Assembly: GCA_013824165.1 (NCBI GenBank)
Contig: PNNH01000034.1
Location: forward strand, 1 to 42,331
Reading direction: 5' to 3'
Length of the DNA stretch: 42,331 bases
Source of the DNA: Methylibium sp.
GTDB lineage: Bacteria > Pseudomonadota > Gammaproteobacteria > Burkholderiales > Burkholderiaceae_C
The notes below the pieces were generated by a model, which was given only the letters and a program-made list of their open reading frames with translations, did not search any database and was not told where the DNA came from. A program made the translations under genes and the position numbers. This document shows, one piece after another, positions 35,148-42,331 of this stretch. How positions within the stretch are numbered: the first letter of the stretch is position 1; each line of letters starts with the position of its first letter.

Positions 35148-36023
35148 ATGACTTCCTCTGCCTCCGCCTCGCGTTTCATCCTCAAGCTCAGTTGCCCCGA
35201 CCAGGCCGGTATCGTCCATGCGGTGACCGGCTTTCTGCTGGAGCAGGGCGGCAATATCGTCACCTCGGCCCAGCATGGCGATGCGGACCACCAGCGCTTT
35301 TTCATGCGTATCGAGTTCGAGTGCGCGCAGCCGGTGGCGGTGGAGCTGCTGAAGAGCGCGTTTGCGCCGCTGGCGCAACGGCTGCGCATGGATTGGGAGC
35401 TGGTGGCACGCGAAACCAAGACCCGTGTGCTGCTGCTGGTCTCCAAGCTGGGCCACTGCTTGAACGATCTGCTGTTTCGCGTGCAGACCGGACATCTGCC
35501 GATCGAGATTCCGGCCATCGTGTCCAACCACCGCGATTTCTATCAGCTGGCGGCCTCGCACAACATTCCCTTCCATCACTTTCCGCTGCTGAACTCGACA
35601 TCCGAGCAGAAGGCAGCCCAGGAAGCCAAAATCCGCGCGGTGATCGAGGAAAACCAGATCGATCTGGTGGTGCTGGCGCGCTATATGCAGATCCTCAGCC
35701 CCGAGATGTGCGAGTACCTCTCCGGCCGGGCGATCAACATCCACCACAGCTTCCTGCCCAGCTTCAAGGGCGCCAAGCCCTACCACCAGGCCTATGAGCG
35801 CGGCGTCAAGCTGATCGGCGCGACCGCGCATTACGTGACCTCGGACCTGGACGAGGGTCCGATCATTGAGCAGGAAGTCGCGCGCATCGACCACAGCTTG
35901 CCGCCCGAGCAGCTGGTGGCGATGGGCCGCGATGTGGAGTGCGTGACGCTGGCGCGCGCTATTCAGTGGCATGCCGAGCACCGCGTGCTGATGAACGGCA
36001 AGCGGACGGTTGTGTTCCGCTGA
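35148..36023 (+). CDS. purU: Formyltetrahydrofolate deformylase
   Basis: A 291-residue enzyme. The N-terminal ACT domain opens RFILKLSCPDQAGIVHAVTGFLLEQGGNI. The C-terminal formyltransferase-like domain has the catalytic trio N197, H199 (INIHHSFLPSFKGAKPYHQAYERGVKLIGATAH) and D235 (DLDEGPIIEQ). It hydrolyses 10-formyltetrahydrofolate to formate and tetrahydrofolate, balancing one-carbon pools and feeding formate to PurT. The ACT domain usually senses glycine or methionine. Its stop overlaps the next start by one base (TGATG). Confidence 0.95.
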   Translation: MTSSASASRFILKLSCPDQAGIVHAVTGFLLEQGGNIVTSAQHGDADHQRFFMRIEFECAQPVAVELLKSAFAPLAQRLRMDWELVARETKTRVLLLVSKLGHCLNDLLFRVQTGHLPIEIPAIVSNHRDFYQLAASHNIPFHHFPLLNSTSEQKAAQEAKIRAVIEENQIDLVVLARYMQILSPEMCEYLSGRAINIHHSFLPSFKGAKPYHQAYERGVKLIGATAHYVTSDLDEGPIIEQEVARIDHSLPPEQLVAMGRDVECVTLARAIQWHAEHRVLMNGKRTVVFR

Positions 36024-36853
36024 TGTGGATCGACACCCACTGCCATCTGGACGCGCCGGAGTTCGACGCGGACCGGGCGGCGGTGGTGGCGCGAGCCCGC
36101 GCTGCGGGCGTGACGCAGTTGGTGCTGCCGGCGGTCGGCGCCTTCGATTTCGAGACGGTGCGCACGCTTGCCCATCAACACGGCTTTGCCTATGCGCTGG
36201 GCATCCATCCGCTTTATGTGATGGACGCCCAGGAGCAAGACCTGACTCTGCTGGCCGAACTGCTGGAGCGCTATCGCGATGACCCGCGACTGGTGGCGGT
36301 GGGTGAGATCGGTCTGGACTTCTTCGTGCCCGGCCTCGATGCGGCGCGCCAGGACTTCTTCTACACGCAGCAGCTGAAGCTGGCACAGCGCTTTGCGCTG
36401 CCGGTGATCCTGCATGTGCGCCGCAGCGCCGACCCGTTGCTGCGCGGGCTGAGGCGCTTCAAAGTGCCGGGTGGCATTGCCCACGCCTTCAACGGCAGCC
36501 GCCAGCAGGCCGAGGCCTTTGTCGCGCTGGGCTTCAAGCTGGGCTTTGGCGGCACGCTGACGTATGAGCGCTCGCAGCAGATCCGCCGGCTGGCCGCTGA
36601 GCTGCAGCCCGAGGCGCTGGTGCTGGAGACCGATGCACCGGACATTCCGCCGCACTGGCTCTACAAGACCGCCGAGCAGCGAGCGGGCGGCGCGGCCACC
36701 GGCCGCAACGAGCCGGCCGAGTTGCCGCGCATTGCTGAGTCGCTGGCGGCCTTGCGCTGCTGGACGGCCGAGCAGACGGCGGCCCGCACGCGCGCCAATG
36801 CCTGCGCGGCGCTGCCGCGGCTGCAGGCACTGGAGGACGGCGCGCATGGCTGA
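36023..36853 (+). CDS. TatD-family metal-dependent hydrolase
   Basis: A 276-residue TIM-barrel hydrolase. The metal-binding opening WIDTHCHLD is at the very N terminus. Later ligands lie in GIHPLYV, VGEIGLDFF, VILHVRRSAD (H of the barrel), GGIAHAFNGS and LVLETDAPDIPP. TatD-family members are deoxyribonucleases or related phosphoesterases acting in DNA quality control; the exact substrate of this one is unclear. The start ATG shares a base with the purU stop, and the gene overlaps the next by eight bases. Confidence 0.9.
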   Translation: MWIDTHCHLDAPEFDADRAAVVARARAAGVTQLVLPAVGAFDFETVRTLAHQHGFAYALGIHPLYVMDAQEQDLTLLAELLERYRDDPRLVAVGEIGLDFFVPGLDAARQDFFYTQQLKLAQRFALPVILHVRRSADPLLRGLRRFKVPGGIAHAFNGSRQQAEAFVALGFKLGFGGTLTYERSQQIRRLAAELQPEALVLETDAPDIPPHWLYKTAEQRAGGAATGRNEPAELPRIAESLAALRCWTAEQTAARTRANACAALPRLQALEDGAHG

Positions 36854-37406
36854 GGCCGAGACGCCGCGTCTGCGCGGCCTGGCGCCGGTGTTCTCGGCCC
36901 AGGCTCGGCTGCTGGTGCTGGGCAGCTTCCCGAGCGAGGCCTCGCTGCGCGCTCAGCAGTACTACGGCCATCCGCGCAACCACTTCTGGCCACTGCTGGC
37001 AGCCCTGTGGGGTCAGGACTTGCTGGCCCTGCCTTATGAACAGCGCATCGCGGTGGCCAAGGCCCGCGGGCTGGCGATCTGGGATGTGTACGCCAGCTGT
37101 GAGCGCGAAGGCAGCCTGGACAGTGCCATCCGCGCGGCCGCGCCCAATGATCTGGCTGGCCTGGCCCGGCAGCTGCCGCAGCTGCAGGCGATCGCGCACA
37201 ACGGCGGCGAATCGGCGCGCAACATGAAGATCACGCAAGCGCTGGGCTTGCCTGTCTATCGCCTGCCTTCTACCAGCCCGGCCAATGCTTCGTGGAGCTT
37301 CGAGCGCAAGCGGGCGGCGTGGCACGAAGTGTTCGCTCGCCATGGTCTACTTCGGCCCCATGAGCAAGAAGCAGTCACAAACACGCAAGGGCGAGAGCCG
37401 AACTGA
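36846..37406 (+). CDS. Uracil-DNA-glycosylase superfamily protein, hypoxanthine (deoxyinosine) glycosylase type
   Basis: A 186-residue protein with LLVLGSFPSEASLRAQQYYGHPRNHFWPLL, the GSFPS and NHFW motifs of the hypoxanthine-DNA glycosylase branch of the UDG superfamily, and the second loop STSPANA. Such enzymes remove hypoxanthine, the deamination product of adenine, from DNA. It overlaps the TatD-family gene by eight bases upstream. Its 3' end overlaps the next gene by about 47 bases if that gene starts at 37360. The C-terminal 15 residues (after HGLLR) lie in this overlap and look non-conserved. Confidence 0.87.
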   Translation: MAEAETPRLRGLAPVFSAQARLLVLGSFPSEASLRAQQYYGHPRNHFWPLLAALWGQDLLALPYEQRIAVAKARGLAIWDVYASCEREGSLDSAIRAAAPNDLAGLARQLPQLQAIAHNGGESARNMKITQALGLPVYRLPSTSPANASWSFERKRAAWHEVFARHGLLRPHEQEAVTNTQGREPN

Positions 37407-38187
37407 CTGGGTGCCGGCCACGCTGAGCGAGTACGACGGCGTGCGTTTCCTGCACCTGGACTCGATCTGGGTGCAGGGCGCGATGCGCATTCGCAAGCCC
37501 CAGCAGCTGGAACTGGAGTACATCCAGCGCATGCTGGCCTGGATGCTGTGGCGTGATGCCAAGCATCTGAGTGAGGGCCTTGCAGTGCAGCTGGGCCTGG
37601 GCGCGGCGGCGCTGACCCGCTTCAGCCACAAGGTGCTGAAGATGAAGACCACAGCGGTGGAGCTCAATCCCACGGTGATTGCGGCCTGCCGCAGCTGGTT
37701 TCATCTGCCTGAGGACGATGAGCGTCTGACGGTGCTGAATATGGACGCGTCGGCCTGGGTGCAGGACCCGGCGAATCTGCAGACGGTGGCGGTGCTCAAT
37801 GTGGACCTGTATGACCACGATGCGGCCTCGCCGGTACTGGACGATGAGGATTTCTATCGGGCCTGCCACGGCGTGCTGGAGGAGGGCGGGCTGATGACCG
37901 TCAACCTGTTCGGCCGGGCCGCCAGCTTTGCGCGCAGCGCTTCCCGCATCGCCCGCGTGTTCGGCAGCGATCAGGTCTGGAGCCTGGCGCCGACCAAGGA
38001 GGGCAACACCGTGCTGGTGGCCGGCCGCAATGTGCTGGTGCCGGATCGCGAAGAGCTGGAGCGCCGGGCGGCTAATATCGAGTCGAAGTTCGCGGTTTAC
38101 GGCCTGCCGGCGCGCAAATGGCTTCGTTTGGTACGGCCGCTGCCGATGAGCATCATCAACCAGCTTCATTCCGAGCCGCATTCATGA
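37360..38187 (+). CDS. Spermidine-synthase-like protein (class I methyltransferase fold)
   Basis: A 275-residue cytoplasmic protein with the aminopropyltransferase/methyltransferase fold: LAVQLGLGAAALTRF as nucleotide-binding loop, TTAVELNPTVIAAC with the acidic second-strand residue, and LNVDLYDHDAASPVLDDEDFYRAC. True spermidine synthases have a clear DD-x-x-x polyamine site and an N-terminal beta domain; here the N terminus is short, so activity is uncertain. ATG 37360 (MSKKQSQ) is chosen; ATG 37342 is possible. Both lie within the glycosylase gene. Its stop overlaps the next ATG (ATGA). Confidence 0.75.
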   Translation: MSKKQSQTRKGESRTDWVPATLSEYDGVRFLHLDSIWVQGAMRIRKPQQLELEYIQRMLAWMLWRDAKHLSEGLAVQLGLGAAALTRFSHKVLKMKTTAVELNPTVIAACRSWFHLPEDDERLTVLNMDASAWVQDPANLQTVAVLNVDLYDHDAASPVLDDEDFYRACHGVLEEGGLMTVNLFGRAASFARSASRIARVFGSDQVWSLAPTKEGNTVLVAGRNVLVPDREELERRAANIESKFAVYGLPARKWLRLVRPLPMSIINQLHSEPHS

Positions 38188-40007
38188 GCAGCAAGACCAG
38201 CAGCAAGAGCAGCAGCACTCCCATGGCACCGGCGGCAGGGCTCGCCCCCTTGAAGCCAGAGGGGCGGCTGGAATGGCGGCAGCTGCTGCGCTGGCTGCAG
38301 GACGACGGTCTGATCGATGAAGAGCAGGTCAAGCGCACCGAGCAGCGCTTTGCAGCCGGCGACAGTTCGCTGCATCCGTTGGTGCGCCTGGGCCATGGCG
38401 GCCTGACGCGTGCCGGCAACAACAAGCCGCTTGACGTGGATCAGCTGACCGAGTGGCTGGCGGCACGAGCTCAGCTGCCCTATCTCCGCATCGATCCGCT
38501 CAAGGTCGATGTGGGCCGCGTGGCCGACATCATGTCGGTGGGCTATGCAGAGGCCAAGCGCTGCTTGCCGGTGCAGGTCGGGCTCAACGATGTGACGGTG
38601 GCCACTTCTGAGCCTTTCGACACCAGCTGGATTGCGCAGATCGAGTCGCACACCCGCAAGCCGATCAAGCTGGTGGTGGCCAATCCACTGGAGATCGCGC
38701 GTTACACGACCGAGTTCTTCACGCTGGCGCGCTCGGTCCGCAATGCCACCAAGACGGGCGAGGTGGCCGCGGCGGCCAGCTTCGAGCAGCTGGTCGAGCT
38801 GGGCAAGAACAACAAGCAGCTCGACGCCAATGATCAGGGCGTGGTGCAGGTGGTCGATTGGCTGTGGCAATACGCCTTCGACCAGCGCGCCAGCGACATC
38901 CATCTGGAGCCGCGCCGCGAGATGGGCGTGATCCGCTTTCGTATCGACGGCGTGCTGCACACGGTCTATCAGCTGCCCAGCTCGGTGATGAGCGCGATGA
39001 CCTCGCGCATCAAGCTGCTCGGGCGCATGGATGTGGTGGAGAAGCGGCGCCCGCTGGATGGCCGCATCAAGACGCGCAACCCGGCCGGCGACGAGGTGGA
39101 GATGCGCTTGTCGACCCTGCCCACGGCCTTCGGCGAGAAGATGGTGATGCGCATCTTCGACCCGGATACCGCCGTCAAGGATCTGGATCAGCTCGGCTTT
39201 TCAGGCCACGACGCCGAACGCTGGAACAAGCTCACCACGCAGGCGCACGGCATCATCCTGGTGACAGGCCCGACCGGCAGCGGCAAGACCAGCACGCTTT
39301 ATTCGACGCTCAAGCGGCTGGCAACTGATGAGGTCAATGTCTGCACCATCGAGGACCCGATCGAGATGATCGAGCCGGCCTTCAACCAGACGCAGGTGCA
39401 GTCGGTGCTGGATTTCGGCTTTGCAGAAGGCTTGCGTGCGCTGATGCGGCAGGACCCGGACATCATCATGGTGGGCGAGATCCGCGATCTGGAGACCGCC
39501 GAGATGGCGATCCAGGCCGCGCTGACCGGCCATTTGGTCTTCAGCACTCTGCATACCAATGACGCTGCGTCGGCGATCACCCGGCTGATGGATCTGGGCG
39601 TGCCGTCCTATCTGATCAATGCGACAGTGATCGGTGTGCTGGCGCAGCGCCTGGTTCGCACCCTGTGCCCGCACTGCAAGACACCCGATCCGAACGTGAC
39701 GCGCGAGACGCTCAACGAGATGCTCAAGCATTGGCGCATGAATGGCGGCGTGAAGCCCTACAAGCCCGTGGGCTGCCTGGAATGCCGCAATACCGGCTAT
39801 CGCGGTCGTGCCGGCTTGTATGAGCTGCTGACGGTCAGCGAAGCGGTGAAGGCCTCCCTGCATCCGGTGACCGACATCTCGGCCATGCGGCGGCAGGCAA
39901 TCCAGGAGGGCATGCGGCCGCTGCGCTTGGCCGGTGCCATGAAGGTGGCCGAAGGAGCGACGACGCTGGAAGAGGTGTTGCGCTCCACGCCGCAGTGGGA
40001 GGCCTGA
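38184..40007 (+). CDS. GspE/PilB-family secretion or pilus ATPase
   Basis: A 607-residue ATPase. The N-terminal MshEN/T2SSE_N domain (about 85-190) follows a Ser/Lys-rich start. The catalytic domain has Walker A GPTGSGKT from about residue 362, the Asp box, Walker B DPDIIMVGEIRD and the His box LTGHLVFSTLHTNDA. A zinc four-cysteine motif (CPHC ... CLEC) precedes GYRGRAGLYELL. It belongs with assembly ATPases of type II secretion and type IV pili. No other secretion gene is adjacent, so the partner machine is unknown. Its ATG overlaps the upstream stop by four bases. Confidence 0.88.
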   Translation: MSSKTSSKSSSTPMAPAAGLAPLKPEGRLEWRQLLRWLQDDGLIDEEQVKRTEQRFAAGDSSLHPLVRLGHGGLTRAGNNKPLDVDQLTEWLAARAQLPYLRIDPLKVDVGRVADIMSVGYAEAKRCLPVQVGLNDVTVATSEPFDTSWIAQIESHTRKPIKLVVANPLEIARYTTEFFTLARSVRNATKTGEVAAAASFEQLVELGKNNKQLDANDQGVVQVVDWLWQYAFDQRASDIHLEPRREMGVIRFRIDGVLHTVYQLPSSVMSAMTSRIKLLGRMDVVEKRRPLDGRIKTRNPAGDEVEMRLSTLPTAFGEKMVMRIFDPDTAVKDLDQLGFSGHDAERWNKLTTQAHGIILVTGPTGSGKTSTLYSTLKRLATDEVNVCTIEDPIEMIEPAFNQTQVQSVLDFGFAEGLRALMRQDPDIIMVGEIRDLETAEMAIQAALTGHLVFSTLHTNDAASAITRLMDLGVPSYLINATVIGVLAQRLVRTLCPHCKTPDPNVTRETLNEMLKHWRMNGGVKPYKPVGCLECRNTGYRGRAGLYELLTVSEAVKASLHPVTDISAMRRQAIQEGMRPLRLAGAMKVAEGATTLEEVLRSTPQWEA

Positions 40008-40082
40008 CTCCAGCACGCAGGGCGTTTGGGTCAGCGCATGGTCTTACGTGTAAACCACACAGTTCTCAAGGGGATGGCTGCC

Positions 40083-40088
40083 TAGAAT
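40083..40088 (+). promoter_or_regulatory. Candidate -10 box of tctBA
   Basis: TAGAAT lies 34 bases before the tctB ATG, in the 115-bp gap after the GspE/PilB gene. No convincing -35 box is seen at the right distance. Confidence 0.4.
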
Positions 40089-40122
40089 GCGGCCGATCTA
40101 ACGAGACATAGAAGGTTCACAC

Positions 40123-40593
40123 ATGAGGGTCAAGAGTCAGAAAGACTTCTGGTCGGGGCTGATGTTCATCGTCATGGGCGTCAGTTTTGCCTGGGGCGCA
40201 ACGGAGTACAGCTTTGGCTCCTCTGCGCGACCCGGACCGGGCTACTTCCCCTTTGGCCTGGGCATTCTTCTGGCGGTGCTCGGTGGCATCGTGCTGTTCA
40301 AGGCGCTGACGATTGAATCCGAGAGCGGCGACCGAATCGGCAGCTTCGCTTGGCGACCGCTGCTGGTGATCGTCGGTGCCGTGCTGCTGTTCGGCTTCTT
40401 GCTCCCTCGCCTGGGCTTGGTGATGACCTTGCCGGTACTGATCACCGTTGCGGCCTTCGCCGGGGATGAGTTCAAGCTGGGAGAGGCACTGATCAATAGC
40501 GTTGTGCTGACCATTCTGAGCTGGGTGATTTTCATCTGGGGCCTGGGCTTGGTGATTCCCACATGGCCGCCTTTCCTGACGACGAGCGCTTGA
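40123..40593 (+). CDS. tctB: Tripartite tricarboxylate transporter, small membrane subunit
   Basis: A 156-residue protein with four predicted helices. It has the TctB opening KSQKDFWSGLMFIVMGVSFAWGA and the motif RPGPGYFPFGLGILLAVLGG, which is highly typical of the family. TctB pairs with TctA and a periplasmic TctC binding protein to import citrate-like acids or other organic acids using an ion gradient. The gene is followed by tctA after ten bases. No tctC is in the window. Confidence 0.92.
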   Translation: MRVKSQKDFWSGLMFIVMGVSFAWGATEYSFGSSARPGPGYFPFGLGILLAVLGGIVLFKALTIESESGDRIGSFAWRPLLVIVGAVLLFGFLLPRLGLVMTLPVLITVAAFAGDEFKLGEALINSVVLTILSWVIFIWGLGLVIPTWPPFLTTSA

Positions 40594-40603
40594 GGACTTC
40601 CCC

Positions 40604-42115
40604 ATGGACTTGCTAAACAACCTGGCTCTGGGATTCCAGACAGCGCTCTCGCTGACCAATCTGATGTATGCCTTCTTCGGTGCCATGCTTGGCACCTTGA
40701 TTGGCGTGCTGCCTGGTCTGGGACCGGTCGCAACGATTGCGATGCTGCTGCCCTCAATCTATTCACTCGATGCGACGCCGGCCTTGATCATGCTGGCAGG
40801 CATCTATTACGGGGCGCAGTACGGCGGCTCGACCACGGCCATCCTGATTAACGTGCCGGGCGAATCGAGCTCGGTGGTGACAGCCATCGACGGCTACCAG
40901 ATGGCCCGCCAAGGCCGGGCAGGTGCCGCGCTGGCCGCTGCAGGACTCGGGTCCTTCTTTGCCGGCTGCGTCGGCACGATCATCATCGCCGCATTCGCAC
41001 CGCCCTTGACCGAGCTGGCTTTCAAGTTCGGCCCTGCCGAGTATTTCTCGCTGATGGTGCTGGGGCTGATTGGTGCCGTGGTGCTGGCATCGGGCTCCCT
41101 GATCAAGGCTATCTCGATGATCTTGCTGGGCCTGTTGCTCGGGCAGATCAACACCGATGTGATCTCCGGTACGCCGCGATATTCCTTCGACATCGCTGAA
41201 CTGACGGACGGGATTAACTTCGTCGTGATCGCGATGGGTGTGTTCGGCTTCGGCGAGATCATCGCCAATCTGGGCAAGCCGGCGGAGCATCGGGAAGTCT
41301 TCACGAAGGATGTGAAGGGCTTGTGGCCGACGCGACAGGATTTCCAGGAAGCCTGGCCTGCAGTGCTGCGCGGCACGACGCTTGGCAGCATCTTGGGTGT
41401 CTTGCCCGGTGGCGGAGCGCTCCTGGCGGCGTTCGCAGCCTATACCTTGGAGAAGAAGATCACCAAGAACCCGCGCATTCCCTTTGGTAAGGGTGCGATC
41501 CAGGGCGTGGCAGGTCCAGAGGCTGCCAACAATGCGGGCGCACAGACCAGCTTCATTCCGATGTTGACCTTGGGTATCCCGCCCAACGCGGTGATGGCTT
41601 TGATGGTTGGCGCGATGACCATCAAGGGCATTCAGCCTGGACCGCAGGTCATGACCAGCAATCCTGAGTTGTTCTGGGGCTTGATCGCGTCCATGTGGAT
41701 CGGCAACTTGATGCTGGTCATCCTTAACCTGCCGTTGATTGGCATCTGGATCAAGCTGCTGACCGTGCCCTATCGCTTCCTGTTCCCGGCGATCGTCACC
41801 TTCTGCTGCATCGGCAGCTACACCCTCAACAACAACAGCTTCGACGTCTACATGACGGCAGGCTTTGCCGTTGTCGGCTACCTCTTCTATAAGTTGGGCT
41901 GCGAACCTGCACCGCTGTTGCTGGGCTTCATCCTGGGGCCGATGATGGAAGAGAACCTGCGGCGCGCTTTGCTACTGTCCCGTGGTGACTGGGGGACCTT
42001 CATGACCCGCCCGCTCTCGGCCGGCCTGTTGATCGCGGCAGCACTCATGGTCGTGGTCGTCATGCTGCCCTCTATAAAGAACAAGCGGCAAGAGGCCTTC
42101 CAAGAAGAAGACTGA
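40604..42115 (+). CDS. tctA: Tripartite tricarboxylate transporter, large membrane subunit
   Basis: A 503-residue permease with about twelve helices. TctA signatures are FGAMLGTLIGVLPGLGPVATIAMLLP near the start, YYGAQYGGSTTAILINVPGE, and the repeated-half motif LGSILGVLPGGGALLAAFAAY with GPEAANNAGAQTSFIPMLTLGIPPNAVMALM. It forms the transport channel of the TTT system with TctB. The substrate depends on a separate TctC protein, which is not encoded here. The gene ends with a strong terminator. Confidence 0.95.
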   Translation: MDLLNNLALGFQTALSLTNLMYAFFGAMLGTLIGVLPGLGPVATIAMLLPSIYSLDATPALIMLAGIYYGAQYGGSTTAILINVPGESSSVVTAIDGYQMARQGRAGAALAAAGLGSFFAGCVGTIIIAAFAPPLTELAFKFGPAEYFSLMVLGLIGAVVLASGSLIKAISMILLGLLLGQINTDVISGTPRYSFDIAELTDGINFVVIAMGVFGFGEIIANLGKPAEHREVFTKDVKGLWPTRQDFQEAWPAVLRGTTLGSILGVLPGGGALLAAFAAYTLEKKITKNPRIPFGKGAIQGVAGPEAANNAGAQTSFIPMLTLGIPPNAVMALMVGAMTIKGIQPGPQVMTSNPELFWGLIASMWIGNLMLVILNLPLIGIWIKLLTVPYRFLFPAIVTFCCIGSYTLNNNSFDVYMTAGFAVVGYLFYKLGCEPAPLLLGFILGPMMEENLRRALLLSRGDWGTFMTRPLSAGLLIAAALMVVVVMLPSIKNKRQEAFQEED

Positions 42116-42167
42116 ACCTCAGCAGCCGCGCGTCGCGCGGAGAGCTTGGCTCGCTGAGGGGGTGAAG

Positions 42168-42199
42168 ACGGCTAACGCAGAATGCGTTAGCCGTTTTTT
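42168..42199 (+). terminator. Terminator of tctBA
   Basis: A perfect 12-bp stem ACGGCTAACGCA/TGCGTTAGCCGT with a GAA loop runs into six T residues. It is the strongest intrinsic terminator in the window. Confidence 0.95.
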
Positions 42200-42200
42200 C

Positions 42201-42229
42201 TTGCGGCGAGGGAAAACCTGTGCCATAAT
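42201..42229 (+). promoter_or_regulatory. Sigma70-type promoter directed out of the window
   Basis: TTGCGG (42201-42206) and CATAAT (42224-42229) are exactly 17 bp apart, immediately after the tctBA terminator. The 100 bases downstream to the window end contain no start codon with a ribosome site and no gene I can name. A long untranslated leader or an RNA gene may follow. Confidence 0.6.
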
Positions 42230-42331
42230 CTAAGGCTGCGCTGAACACAGCAGGTGTCGCGAAAGTGGTACTGGCAGGGTTGGGTGCAGGGTGGTAGAGA
42301 AAAGCGAGTTTGAAAATTATTTCGAGCGAGC

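Overview
The window is a GC-rich, gene-dense bacterial chromosome segment. The gene set suggests a betaproteobacterium of the order Burkholderiales, close to the Roseateles/Pelomonas/Rubrivivax group. The clues are a BPSS1780-family membrane protein next to an APH-type homoserine kinase and a DUF2782 protein near polA, a PEP-CTERM protein, a DUF4148 protein, a TctAB transporter and a stand-alone GspE/PilB ATPase. The genus is inferred; no rRNA gene is present to test it. I see no tRNA, CRISPR array, prophage or intact insertion sequence.

Layout. 1-3.9 kb: the 3' end of a ZIP metal transporter, then minus-strand genes for a universal stress protein, a mercaptopyruvate sulfurtransferase coupled to an EamA exporter, and a Rieske oxygenase with a long structured leader. 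4.2-7.3 kb: the xseB-ispA-dxs operon, which makes isoprenoid precursors. 7.3-9.6 kb: a divergent lysR/lysA pair resembling the enterobacterial one. 9.7-12 kb: the ahpC-ahpF peroxidase system behind a LysR-type inverted repeat. 12-18.4 kb: rarD, a GNAT acetyltransferase, truC, a 40-residue ORF, a YchJ-family gene, a MarR-GNAT fusion regulator and the uvrD helicase.

18.4-20.8 kb is the accessory-looking part. It appears lower in GC and holds a possible gene remnant, two unrecognised exported proteins (the first with an apparent frameshift in its signal peptide) and a 350-bp stretch without a recognisable gene. 20.8-26.1 kb runs on the minus strand: DUF4148 protein, a large PhoX-family Tat lipoprotein, BPSS1780 protein, thrB and DUF2782 protein. 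26.2-31.4 kb: a membrane diguanylate cyclase, polA and a DUF2267 protein. 31.5-33.1 kb: a PEP-CTERM protein and a periplasmic binding protein. 33.2-40 kb: a run of touching or closely spaced plus-strand genes (lolC/F, lolD, purU, tatD-like, a UDG-superfamily glycosylase, a spermidine-synthase-like methyltransferase fold and a GspE/PilB ATPase). 40.1-42.1 kb: tctB-tctA, a strong terminator and a promoter firing out of the window.

Most of the window is housekeeping. I did not find a clear undescribed multi-gene system. The best leads are the exported two-gene module at 18.8-20.4 kb, the candidate small RNA or attenuator before the Rieske gene, and the recurring -10-like boxes placed directly before start codons.
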